A stretch of DNA of 64,000 bases from Mycolicibacterium lacusdiani (lineage in GTDB: Bacteria > Actinomycetota > Actinomycetes > Mycobacteriales > Mycobacteriaceae): positions 620,001 to 684,000 of the forward strand of contig NZ_JAKCFC010000002.1 in the NCBI RefSeq assembly GCF_021916785.1, written 5' to 3'. The notes under the pieces are model-generated. The model saw only the letters and a list, made by a program, of their open reading frames with translations. It was not told the origin of the DNA and made no database searches. Both the position numbers and the translations under genes were made by a program. Shown one piece after another: positions 1 to 9,782 of this stretch (position 1 is the stretch's first letter; each line of letters begins with the position of its first letter).

Positions 1-8
1 TGAGCGTC

Positions 9-1820
9 ATGGACTGGCGCGGACGCACGGTCTCCGACGAGACCGGCGACCTGCCCATCGACGAGACGGTGTCGCGCCGTCGCGAGGCCCGCTCGCTGCT
101 GGGCTCGCTGCTGCGGCCGTACCGGGTCACGGTGGCACTGCTGGCCATCGTCGTCGTCGTCGAGAACGCCGCCCGGCTGTCGGTGCCGCTGCTGGTGCAG
201 CGCGGGATCGACCACGGCATCCCGCCAATCGTCGACGGCGGTGCCACCGGTGAGCTGCTGAAGATCGTCGCCGCGCTGTGCGGCGTGGTGGTGCTGCAAG
301 CCACCAGCAGGTTGTACTTCCTGCGCCGGTCGGGCCGCATCGGCCAACGCGTGCTGCTGTCGCTGCGGCAGCAGATCTACCGCCACTTCCAGCGTCTCGA
401 CGTGGCGTTCCACGATCGCTACACCTCGGGCCGGGTGGTCAGCCGCTCGACCAATGACGTCGACGCCATCCAGGACATGCTGCAGACCGGGTTCGACAGC
501 CTGATCACCGCGGTGCTGACCCTCGGTGGAACGGCTGTCCTGCTGGTGGTGCTCGACGTCCACCTCGGGCTGGTCTGCCTGGGAGTGTTCCCGCTACTGG
601 TCGGGCTCATCTGGTGGTTTCGCACCCAGTCGTCGAAGGTGTACCTGAAGGTCCGCGAGAGCGCGGCGCTGGTGATCGTGCAGTTCGTCGAGACCATGAC
701 GGGCATCAAGGCCGTGCAGGCCTACCGCCGGGAGCCGCGGAACCAGGAGATCTTCGAGGAGGTCGCCGACCAGTACCGCGACGTGAACGAGCGGGCGTTC
801 AAACTGCTCGCGATCTTCATGCCCGCGGTGAAGCTCGTCGGCAACGTGACCACCGGGACCGTGCTGCTCTACGGCGGGTATCGCGTGCTGCACGGCGAGA
901 TGACCATCGGCACGCTGGCGGCATTCCTGCTGTACCTGCGGATGTTCTTCGAGCCGATGCAGGAGATCTCGCAGTTCTTCAACACCTTCCAGTCGGCGTC
1001 GGCCGCACTGGAGAAGATCGCAGGCGTGCTGGCGCAGCGGCCCGCCATCGAGGATCCGTCGAAACCCGTTGCGCTGCCGACGGTCAAGGGCGACGTCGCG
1101 TTCCGTGACGTCGAGTTCTCCTACGTGCGGGACCGGCCGGTGCTGCCGGGGCTGAACCTGGAGGTTCCTGCGGGACAGACGGTGGCGCTGGTCGGCACCA
1201 CGGGTGCGGGCAAGACCACGATCGCCAAGCTGATCGCCCGGTTCTACGACCCGACGTCGGGCGCGGTGACGCTCGACGGTCACGACCTGCGCGACCTGCC
1301 GCAGGCCGAGCTGCGTCGTCACGTCGTGATGGTGACGCAGGAGAACTTCATGTTCGAGGGAACGGTGGCCGACAACATTCGGTTCGGCCGCCCCGACGCC
1401 ACTGATGCTCAGGTGCGCGAGGCCGCGGAAGCCGTTGGCGCGGACAAGTTCATCGCCGCGCTGCCCGAGGGGTACGACACCGACGTGGCCAAGCGCGGCG
1501 GTCGGTTGTCGGCGGGGCAGCGGCAGTTGATCGCGTTCGCGCGGGCGTTCCTCGCCGATCCGGCAGTGCTCATCCTCGATGAAGCGACGTCGTCGCTCGA
1601 CATCCCGAGCGAGCGGATGGTTCAGCGTGCGTTGGCGACCGTCCTGGCCGAGCGGACCGCGTTGGTGATCGCACACCGGCTGTCGACGGTGCAGATCGCC
1701 GACCGGGTGCTGGTGCTCGAGCACGGCCGGATCGTGGAGGACGGATCACCGGCCGAACTGATCGCCGGCGATGGTCAGTATGCCGCCCTTCACCGTGCGT
1801 GGGTGGAGTCGCTGGTTTAA
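9..1820 (+). CDS. ABC exporter, fused permease and ATPase
   Basis: Type IV ABC half-transporter of 603 residues that should export a hydrophobic substrate across the inner membrane as a dimer. The N-terminal half (about residues 35-320) is a six-helix ABC transmembrane domain. The C-terminal half is the nucleotide-binding domain: Walker A GTTGAGKTT at about 396-404, signature LSAGQ (Ala for the usual first Gly), Walker B ending in LILDEATSSLD, and switch His in VIAHRLST. A stop-like TGA lies at bases 1-3 just before this ATG, suggesting an upstream gene, possibly the partner half-transporter, ends there; the ATG at 9 is the first visible start but a start outside the window is possible. Substrate unknown; drug or lipid export is typical of the family. 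Confidence 0.9.
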   Translation: MDWRGRTVSDETGDLPIDETVSRRREARSLLGSLLRPYRVTVALLAIVVVVENAARLSVPLLVQRGIDHGIPPIVDGGATGELLKIVAALCGVVVLQATSRLYFLRRSGRIGQRVLLSLRQQIYRHFQRLDVAFHDRYTSGRVVSRSTNDVDAIQDMLQTGFDSLITAVLTLGGTAVLLVVLDVHLGLVCLGVFPLLVGLIWWFRTQSSKVYLKVRESAALVIVQFVETMTGIKAVQAYRREPRNQEIFEEVADQYRDVNERAFKLLAIFMPAVKLVGNVTTGTVLLYGGYRVLHGEMTIGTLAAFLLYLRMFFEPMQEISQFFNTFQSASAALEKIAGVLAQRPAIEDPSKPVALPTVKGDVAFRDVEFSYVRDRPVLPGLNLEVPAGQTVALVGTTGAGKTTIAKLIARFYDPTSGAVTLDGHDLRDLPQAELRRHVVMVTQENFMFEGTVADNIRFGRPDATDAQVREAAEAVGADKFIAALPEGYDTDVAKRGGRLSAGQRQLIAFARAFLADPAVLILDEATSSLDIPSERMVQRALATVLAERTALVIAHRLSTVQIADRVLVLEHGRIVEDGSPAELIAGDGQYAALHRAWVESLV

Positions 1821-1845
1821 CCGGGGAGGCTAAGCCGGAAGTGCC

Positions 1846-2334
1846 CGCTTCTGAGCGACAATTCGCGACAATCGGGGACGCGTTCATCCACAGGGCACGC
1901 TCTCGGTATCGCTTGCGCCCCGGCTCTCGTCGGTCTCGCGCGTGACGCTGTGATCATGACCGACTCAGTGCAGCTACATGGAATCGAATTGCGCTACGTC
2001 TTGACCAACTATCTCGCCCTGCACGGTGACTGCACGGTCGCAGAGTTGGCGCAGGCCGTGCAGCGACTGGGCTTCGGGCTCCCCGGTCGCCCGTCCAAGG
2101 CCATTTCCGATGCATTGCGTTGGGAGGTGCGACTGGGTCGCGTCCAGCGGCGTGGCCGGGCACTCTACGGGCCCGGATACACACCGCGGGCGACCGAGTG
2201 GCGCATCGAGCGCCGCGTCGCGGAGTTGCGCGAACGTGCGCTTTCGCACCGGCCAGGAGGCGCACCGACCAATCCACGGTGGCTCTTCGATTGACCGTGC
2301 GGCTCGCATTGTCGCGACTTGTCGCTCAGAGGCG
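1846..2334. repeat. Inverted repeats bracketing a small gene
   Basis: Arms at 1846-1872 and 2308-2334 (27 bases each) are inverted copies of one another, 25 of 27 bases identical. Core motif CTGAGCGACAA then TCGCGACAAT. They enclose the 112-residue gene at 1956-2294 almost exactly. Function unknown; could be a mobile or recombining unit, or paired protein-binding or RNA hairpin sites. Confidence 0.7.
1956..2294 (+). CDS. Small winged-helix-like hypothetical protein
   Basis: Protein of 112 residues that I do not recognise as a named family. The first 75 residues look like a winged-helix DNA-binding fold: a predicted helix LRYVLTNYLALHG, then VAELAQAVQRLGF, then a basic segment ending in LRWEVRLGRVQRRGRALYGPG, which resembles a recognition helix plus wing. 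The C-terminus is Arg-rich and ends in NPRWLFD. Start taken as ATG at 1956; an in-frame GTG at 1950 is the alternative. It stands alone between an ABC exporter and a LuxR gene and is flanked by the 27-base inverted repeats at 1846-1872 and 2308-2334, which suggests an accessory gene. It could be a small regulator; no target can be named. Confidence 0.65.
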   Translation: MTDSVQLHGIELRYVLTNYLALHGDCTVAELAQAVQRLGFGLPGRPSKAISDALRWEVRLGRVQRRGRALYGPGYTPRATEWRIERRVAELRERALSHRPGGAPTNPRWLFD

Positions 2335-2342
2335 AGCATTTC

Positions 2343-3158
2343 TCAGGGCAACAGCCCACGGCTGCGCGCCCGCGAAACCGCTTCGTGCCTGGTCCGAGTC
2401 CCGAGCTTGCCCGACGCGCTGCGCAGGTAGCTCTTCACGGTCTCGGGCCGCAATGAAAGACGCCTCGCCACTTCACCATTCGTACACCCGAGCGCAACCT
2501 GGGCGAGGACGTCGAGTTCGCGCGCGGTGAGCGGCGCTTCGTCGGCGACATCGTCGCCGCGGCCGGAGAGCCGTTCGGCGAGCTGCTGCAGCTCCTGCTT
2601 CGTCACGGGCTCGTCGGCAGCGGCGAGGCGGCGCAGTTCGGCGTGCACCTCTCGCACCGTCTCGGACTGCGTGGCCGTCGCGACCTGCGCGTCGCGCAGC
2701 CGCAGCCGGCGGTCGACCTCGTCGCGGATCCGCATCTCCTCGGCCAGCCGTCGCCCCGCCGCCACCATCAGGTCGGCGGCGCGGCCACCGATCGGCGCGC
2801 TCGCGCGGTAGGCCCCGTAGAGCATCGCCCGCGGCGCGCCGTCGACGACCACCGGCACCGCGAGCACGCTGCGGATGCCCTCGGATAGCACGGGGGTGTC
2901 GTAGTCGTGGGTGATGCTCGCCGCACTGCGGTAGTCGGCCACCGCCAACGGCCTGCCGGCCACCATGCTGGCCCCGCCGAGCCCGGAGTTCGAGCGCACG
3001 ACGAGGCCGCGCAGCAGCCCCGTCCTGGTGCCGACGAACTCGCTGAGCAGCAGCGCGTTGCCGTGCACCTCCCCGCCGAACAGCACCGGCACGCCGCCGT
3101 CGACCGCCAGGTGCCGCAGCTCGGCACGTAGCGCGTCGGCGTCCCGGGGACGGAGCAC
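2343..3158 (-). CDS. GAF-LuxR family transcriptional regulator
   Basis: Transcription factor of 271 residues. An N-terminal GAF-like sensory domain (about residues 15-150, with SVLAVPVVVDG and YGAYRA) is followed by a charged linker and a C-terminal LuxR-type helix-turn-helix (about 205-265: LTARELDVLAQVALGCTNGEV then RRLSLRPETVKSYL). GTG start is preceded by GAGGG. It is divergent from the acyl-CoA synthetase at 3216 with 57 bases between the starts, so control of that synthetase and the coupled second synthetase is the likely role. Such GAF-LuxR genes next to AMP-binding enzymes are common in actinobacteria. The ligand is not deducible. Confidence 0.85.
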   Translation of the reverse strand: MLRPRDADALRAELRHLAVDGGVPVLFGGEVHGNALLLSEFVGTRTGLLRGLVVRSNSGLGGASMVAGRPLAVADYRSAASITHDYDTPVLSEGIRSVLAVPVVVDGAPRAMLYGAYRASAPIGGRAADLMVAAGRRLAEEMRIRDEVDRRLRLRDAQVATATQSETVREVHAELRRLAAADEPVTKQELQQLAERLSGRGDDVADEAPLTARELDVLAQVALGCTNGEVARRLSLRPETVKSYLRSASGKLGTRTRHEAVSRARSRGLLP

Positions 3159-3215
3159 GTGGCACCCTCTTTCGGGGGTAGCGGACGGGTGACTGTGACG
3201 TAGATCCTAGTCGGC

Positions 3216-4909
3216 ATGACGACCAACACCGATCTGTATCGCACCGCACGCGATCACCTGGTGGCCGTGATCGGCGATTACGCCAAGGCCGTCGAGACCT
3301 TCACATGGCCGCGGTTGACCGGGCGGTTCAACTGGGCAACCGACTGGTTCGACGTCATCGCGAGCGATCCCCAGACCGCCGAGCGCACCGCGCTGTGGAT
3401 CGTCGAGCAGGACGGCACCGAGCAGAAGGTCACGTTCGCGGACATGGCGCAGCGGTCGGACCGTGTCGCGACGTGGCTCGAGCGCCTCGGCGTGGGCAAG
3501 GGCGACCGGGTCATCCTGATGCTCGGCAACCAGGTCGAGCTGTGGGAGGCCATGCTCGCCGTGTCCAAGCTGGGCGCAGTGATCATGCCGACGACCGGAG
3601 CGCTGGGTCCGGCCGATCTCGCCGACCGGATCGGCCGCGGAGGTGCGGGCTACGTGATCGCCAACGCCGCGGACGCGCCCAAGTTCGCCGACGTACCGGG
3701 GGATTACCAACGGATCGCCGTGGGCGATGCGCCGCCCGGATGGCATGCCTACTCGGACGCCCGCGACGTCGCCTCGGTGGGGCCGTTCACCGCGCGCACC
3801 GACGTGGACGACGCCATGCTCGTCTACTTCACCTCCGGCACCACCAGCAGGCCCAAGCTCGTCGAGCACTCGCAGGTCTCGTATCCGGTGGGCCACCTGT
3901 CGACGATGGCGTGGATCGGCGCGCGGCCGGGCGACGTGCACCTGGCCATCAGTTCGCCGGGGTGGGCCAAGCACGCGTGGAGCTGCTTCTTCGCACCGTG
4001 GATCGCCGAGGCCACGATCTTCGTCTACGACTACACCCGGTTCGATGCCGCCGCGCTCCTGAAACAGTTGCGCCGGGCCGAGGTGAGCACGTTCTGCGCG
4101 CCACCGACTGTGTGGCGCATGCTGATTCAGACCGACCTGGGCGACCGTCCCGCCGCGCTGCGGGAGGTGCTCGGCGCCGGTGAACCGCTCAACCCCGACG
4201 TGATCGCTCGGATCGAGAAGGCGTGGGGGATGACGATCCGGGACGGGTTCGGTCAGACCGAGACGACGCTGCAGGTGGGCAACACCCCGGGTCAGCCGGT
4301 CAAGGCCGGGTCGATGGGCAGGCCGATGCCGGGCGTGCCCGTCGTGCTCGTCGACCCGGTGACGGGCGAACTCGCCGACGAAGGCGAGATCTGTCTCGAT
4401 CTGGCGCAGGAACCGTTGAACCTGATGACCGGCTACCTCGGCGACCCCCAGCGCAATGCCCACGTGATGGCAGGTGGGTACTACCACACCGGTGACGTGG
4501 CCAGCCGCGACGAGGACGGCTACATCACGTACATCGGGCGCACCGACGACGTGTTCAAGTCCTCGGACTACAAGGTGTCGCCGTTCGAGCTGGAGAGCGT
4601 GCTGATCGAGCACCCGGCAGTCGTCGAGGCCGCGGTGGTGCCGCAACCCGACGACACCAGGCTGTCGGTGCCGAAGGCCTACGTGTCGCTGGCGCACGGG
4701 TGGCCCGCCGACGCAGGCACCGCCAAGGCGATCATGGAGTACGCGCGCGACCACTTGGCCCCCTACCTCAAGGTGCGCCGCGTCGAGTTCCTCGAACTGC
4801 CGAAGACGATTTCGGGCAAGATCCGTCGCGTCGAACTGCGTACGCGGGAGGATGAGGCCCACCGGTCGGGCACGCCGATCGGCACCGAGCACCGCTACGA
4901 GGATCTGCT

Positions 4910-4913
<4 letters not shown>
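3216..4913 (+). CDS. AMP-dependent acyl-CoA synthetase (MACS-like)
   Basis: Adenylate-forming enzyme of 565 residues that should activate a carboxylic acid to its CoA thioester. Motifs: P-loop [11 protein letters not shown] (about 208-218), [28 protein letters not shown], and the C-terminal catalytic lysine motif [10 protein letters not shown]. Length and overall pattern fit medium-chain or acetyl-CoA synthetase-like members rather than classic long-chain FadD. ATG start at 3216 follows a 57-base gap shared with the divergent LuxR regulator. The stop overlaps the next gene (GTGA), so the two synthetases are translationally coupled. Substrate chain length cannot be read from sequence. Confidence 0.9.
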
Positions 4914-6553
<1,640 letters not shown>

Positions 6554-6565
<12 letters not shown>

Positions 6566-7954
6566 CTCGGCCTCGGCGAGTAGTTCGGCCAGTTTCTCGT
6601 TGGCGGCCTTCAGTCGCGGCCCGATCATCTCTGCGCCCTTGCGGGCGTCGTCGTCGTCGGTCTGCATGTGGCTGACGGCATTGAGGCGGGCGCGGTTGAG
6701 CCAGTGCATCAGCTCGGGGTCGGTGAACCAACGCAGCTGGTTGTGGTTGAAGGCGACCGTCATGGTGATCCAGTCGATCGGCTTCGTGGGATGCGGCACG
6801 GGTTCGCAGTAGTCGTTCTTCACGTCGTCGTCGGCGTCCATCGACTCGACGCGGGCGATGACGGCCGCGCTGAACGCCGGCTGGCACGTACGCACCGACT
6901 GCAGCGTGATGGCACCGGGGGAGAAGACGGCGGTGGGCTCGCGCTGTCCGATGCCGTCACCGGTGCAGTCGAGGTACAGGGTGTCGGGCGCGGTGTCGAT
7001 CGTGCCGTGCTGCAGCGTGATTCGGCCCGGATCGATCGACTCGACGTAGCCCATCCGGACGACGTTGGTGATACGGCGCAGGTTCTCCAGCTCACCCTGG
7101 GAGACGATCGCGCAGCGGTACATCGTCGGCTCGACGGTCTGGTCGATGCGCAGCAGACAGCCCAACGCCTCGAGTTGGAGGTAGAGGTCGTCGATCGAGG
7201 TGGCCTTCTTGATGGCACGCGACTGCGCGGAGAAGTCGGCCAGCACGCGTCGCGCGAACTGCGTGCCGGGTTGCACGGCGGCGCGGTCGAGGAGCCAGGA
7301 GTCGCGGGGCTTGATCCAGGTGATGCGGTCGGGCGTGATGCCGTGGCGCAGCAGCCACAGGCCGGTGTCCATCGAGGTCTTGCCCGCCCCGACGATGACG
7401 TACTGGTCGTGGACCGGCCGGCGGGGGAGGCCGTTGGGTGGGATGCAGGTGACGTCGGGGGACACGTCGTAGAGCGGTGGACGCATCGACGGCACGACGA
7501 CGCTGAGGTAGGTGGCGTTGACGATCCGGCGCCGTGCGACCACGCGGTGGTCCTCGCCGCCGAGGGTGCGGACGAGGCCGGCGCCGTCGTCGTCGGTGCC
7601 GAGGAACTCGCTCATCGGGAAGTACGACACCCGGCCGCTGGGCAGCAGGTGCTGGCGCATGACGGTGTCGTAGTAGGCGACGACTTCGCTGCCGCCGGCG
7701 AGTTCGTAGAAACCCTGGTTCCACCCGCTGGCGTCGATGGAGTCGGTGCCGAGCGTGCGGGAGTTCACGCCGTAGTAGGCCGACGGCTGGTGTAGGCGCA
7801 CGTAGGGGTAGGCGCTGAGCCAGTGGCCGCCGGGCTGGTCGTTGCGGTCGACGATGACGACGGTGGCGTCCGTCTCGGCGATCAACGTGTCGGCGAAGGC
7901 CATGCCCATCGCACCGGCGCCCACGACGAGGTAGTCCGCCTCGATCGTTTGCAT
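6554..7954 (-). CDS. FAD/NAD(P)-binding oxidoreductase
   Basis: Flavoprotein of 466 residues. N-terminal dinucleotide-binding motif [15 protein letters not shown] (about 10-24) binds FAD; a second Rossmann motif [15 protein letters not shown] (about 190-204) should bind NAD(P)H, as in flavin monooxygenases and related reductases. [21 protein letters not shown] resembles the region that follows the FAD site in flavin-containing monooxygenases. No characterised family can be named with confidence. It is followed 24 bases downstream of its start side by nothing co-directional except the monooxygenase at 7979, which is upstream on the same strand and may be co-transcribed. No clear ribosome binding site precedes the ATG. 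Confidence 0.8.
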
Positions 7955-7978
7955 CGTGTCAGTTTGCCAGCCCGGTTC

Positions 7979-9133
7979 TCAGCGGTAGACGAGACCCGAC
8001 AGCCGGGACGCCAGCGCCCGCTGCGCGGCGGGTATGCGGCCGACGATGCCGAGCACGACGTTGCGCAGTGGACGCAGTGGGCGGGGCAGGGTGGCGAGCC
8101 GGGTGAGGCGGTCGGTCAGTTCCACGACCTGGTGGGCGATGGGGTGGCGGGTGGTGTCGTACCGGTCGAGCAGCGCGGGGTCCCCGCTGACGGCTGCGGC
8201 CAGGGCGTCGGCGAGGACGACGGCGTCCTGGATGCCGAGGTTCATGCCCTGACCGCCTGCGGGGCTGTGCACGTGGGCGGCGTCGCCGGCGAGCAGGATG
8301 CGGCGCGCGCGGTAGGCGTCGGCAACGCGGTGGTGAATGCGGAATCGCGAGCCCCAGGTGACGTCGGTGACGGCCAGTCCGCCGGGGCCGCGAGCGTCGA
8401 GCAGCGTCTGGATGAAGGCGCGGGATGGCTGCTCGGGGGCGTCGTCGACGGGCGCGACGATCCGGAACGACCCGTCGGGTAGAGGTGCGACGACGGTGAG
8501 GCCCTCGGCGGCCCAGAACAGCCGGACTTCGTCGGTGGGAGCGTCGCCGGTGAGGCGGACGTCGGCGAGGACGAAGGAGTGTTCGTAGCAGCCGCCGCGG
8601 AAGCCGATGTCGGCCTGCTCGCGGACGGTGCTGTGCATGCCGTCGGCGCCGACGACGTAGCGCGCCCGGACGGTCTCGCCGTTGGCGAAGGTCGCCGTGA
8701 CGCCGTCGGTGTCCTGGGTCAGCGAGGCGAGGGTCTTGGCGCGGTGGACGTCGCCGCCCAGTTCGCGGACGCGGTCGAGCAGTAGGCGTTCGGTGGTGGA
8801 TTGCGGGGCCAGGAGCGTGAACGGGTAGGCGGTGATGAGGCCGCTGAAGTCGACGGTGAGCAGGGTCTTGGCGCCGTCGCGGATGGTGAAGCGCGGGGCT
8901 TCGATGCCCTCCTTGAGCAGGCGGCGCGTGACGTCGATGCCCTCGAGCACCTCGAGGGTGCGGGCGTTGATGCCTGCGGCGCGGGAGGTGTTGGCGCCTT
9001 CGGCCTGCTTGTCGACGAGGACGACGCGCACGCCGTGGCGGAGTAGCGCAGCGGTCAGCGCCAGCCCGGTGGGGCCGGCGCCGACGACGAGGACGTCGGT
9101 GATGTGGGCGTCTCGGGCTGTCGTGCCGGTCAT
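7979..9133 (-). CDS. FAD-dependent aromatic-ring-type monooxygenase
   Basis: Class A flavin monooxygenase of 384 residues (PHBH/UbiH fold, FAD_binding_3). Motifs in order: GxGxxG fingerprint VLVVGAGPTGLALTAALLRHG, the DG motif VGADGMHSTVRE, and the GD motif LLAGDAAHVHSPAGGQGMN. It should hydroxylate a small aromatic or polyketide-like substrate with NAD(P)H and oxygen. Start at ATG 9133 because AGAGGAG sits just upstream; longer reading upstream crosses the operator. It is divergent from a TetR gene and one arm of the paired operator (9155-9176) lies 22 bases before its start, so repression by that TetR protein is likely. Substrate unknown. Confidence 0.88.
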   Translation of the reverse strand: MTGTTARDAHITDVLVVGAGPTGLALTAALLRHGVRVVLVDKQAEGANTSRAAGINARTLEVLEGIDVTRRLLKEGIEAPRFTIRDGAKTLLTVDFSGLITAYPFTLLAPQSTTERLLLDRVRELGGDVHRAKTLASLTQDTDGVTATFANGETVRARYVVGADGMHSTVREQADIGFRGGCYEHSFVLADVRLTGDAPTDEVRLFWAAEGLTVVAPLPDGSFRIVAPVDDAPEQPSRAFIQTLLDARGPGGLAVTDVTWGSRFRIHHRVADAYRARRILLAGDAAHVHSPAGGQGMNLGIQDAVVLADALAAAVSGDPALLDRYDTTRHPIAHQVVELTDRLTRLATLPRPLRPLRNVVLGIVGRIPAAQRALASRLSGLVYR

Positions 9134-9154
9134 GGTCGCTCCTCTGCTGGCCGC

Positions 9155-9222
9155 TATGCCAACGCGTGTTGACTTTTTCAGCATGCGCCGCGGTTCGGAG
9201 AAAGTCAACGGTTGTTGGCATA
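9155..9222. promoter_or_regulatory. Paired TetR operator in divergent promoter region
   Basis: Two 22-base arms (9155-9176 and 9201-9222) are inverted copies, 18 of 22 identical with all four mismatches confined to the centre. Each arm has the form GCCAAC-N4-GTTGAC, itself a near palindrome (CAAC-N4-GTTG). One arm abuts each divergent gene, so the TetR protein at 9234 very likely binds both and represses itself and the monooxygenase. Confidence 0.82.
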
Positions 9223-9233
9223 CAGTCGTTCGC

Positions 9234-9782
9234 ATGGGAGCGAAGGCGGATCAGACGAAGGCCGTGATCCTGGCCGCGGCCAGGGAGCGCTTCGCCGAGT
9301 CCGGGTACGAGGCGGCGACCATCCGCGCGATTGCGGCCGACGCCAACATCGACCCCTCGATGGTGATGCGCTACTTCGGCAACAAGGAGCAGCTGTTCGC
9401 CGCGGCGGCGGAGTTCGACCTGCGCTTCCCCGATTTGTCCGACCTGCCGCCGTCGGACCTGGGCGCCGCGATGGTGTCGCACTTCCTGGCGCGCTGGGAG
9501 GACGACGACGCGCTGGTGGTCCTGCTGCGGTCGGCGACCACGAATGCCGATGCGGCACAGCGCATGGCGGACATCTTCGCCGGCCAACTGTTGCCCGCCA
9601 TCGCGAAGCTGGTGCCCGACGATGCGCCGCGCCGCGCCGGCCTCATCGCTACCCAGGTCTTGGGAATGGCGCTGTGCCGCTTCGTCTTGCGCATTCCTCC
9701 GGTCACCGCGATGAGTCGGGCGGAACTCGTTGCGTGGCTGGGTCCGACGCTCCAGCGTTATGCCACGGAGGACGTGAGCTAG
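9234..9782 (+). CDS. TetR family transcriptional repressor
   Basis: Regulator of 182 residues. N-terminal helix-turn-helix (about residues 8-52: ILAAARERFAESGYEAATIRA then ANIDPSMVMRYFGNKEQLF) is typical TetR. The C-terminal ligand domain (FDLRFPDL, LLRSATTNADAA, TQVLGMALCRFVLRIPPV) matches the common mycobacterial TetR C-terminal type. Start ATG 9234 lies 12 bases after an operator arm; no ribosome binding site is evident, so the message may be leaderless. It probably represses the divergent monooxygenase and itself, with an aromatic or lipophilic inducer. Its last 80 bases overlap the convergent HNH gene. Confidence 0.9.
   Translation: MGAKADQTKAVILAAARERFAESGYEAATIRAIAADANIDPSMVMRYFGNKEQLFAAAAEFDLRFPDLSDLPPSDLGAAMVSHFLARWEDDDALVVLLRSATTNADAAQRMADIFAGQLLPAIAKLVPDDAPRRAGLIATQVLGMALCRFVLRIPPVTAMSRAELVAWLGPTLQRYATEDVS

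Noticed and set aside
594..1724. Long minus-strand open frame (376 codons) inside the ABC exporter
   Set aside because: High GC leaves stop-free antisense frames; the translation is Arg/His-rich with no motif, while the plus frame has all ABC motifs.
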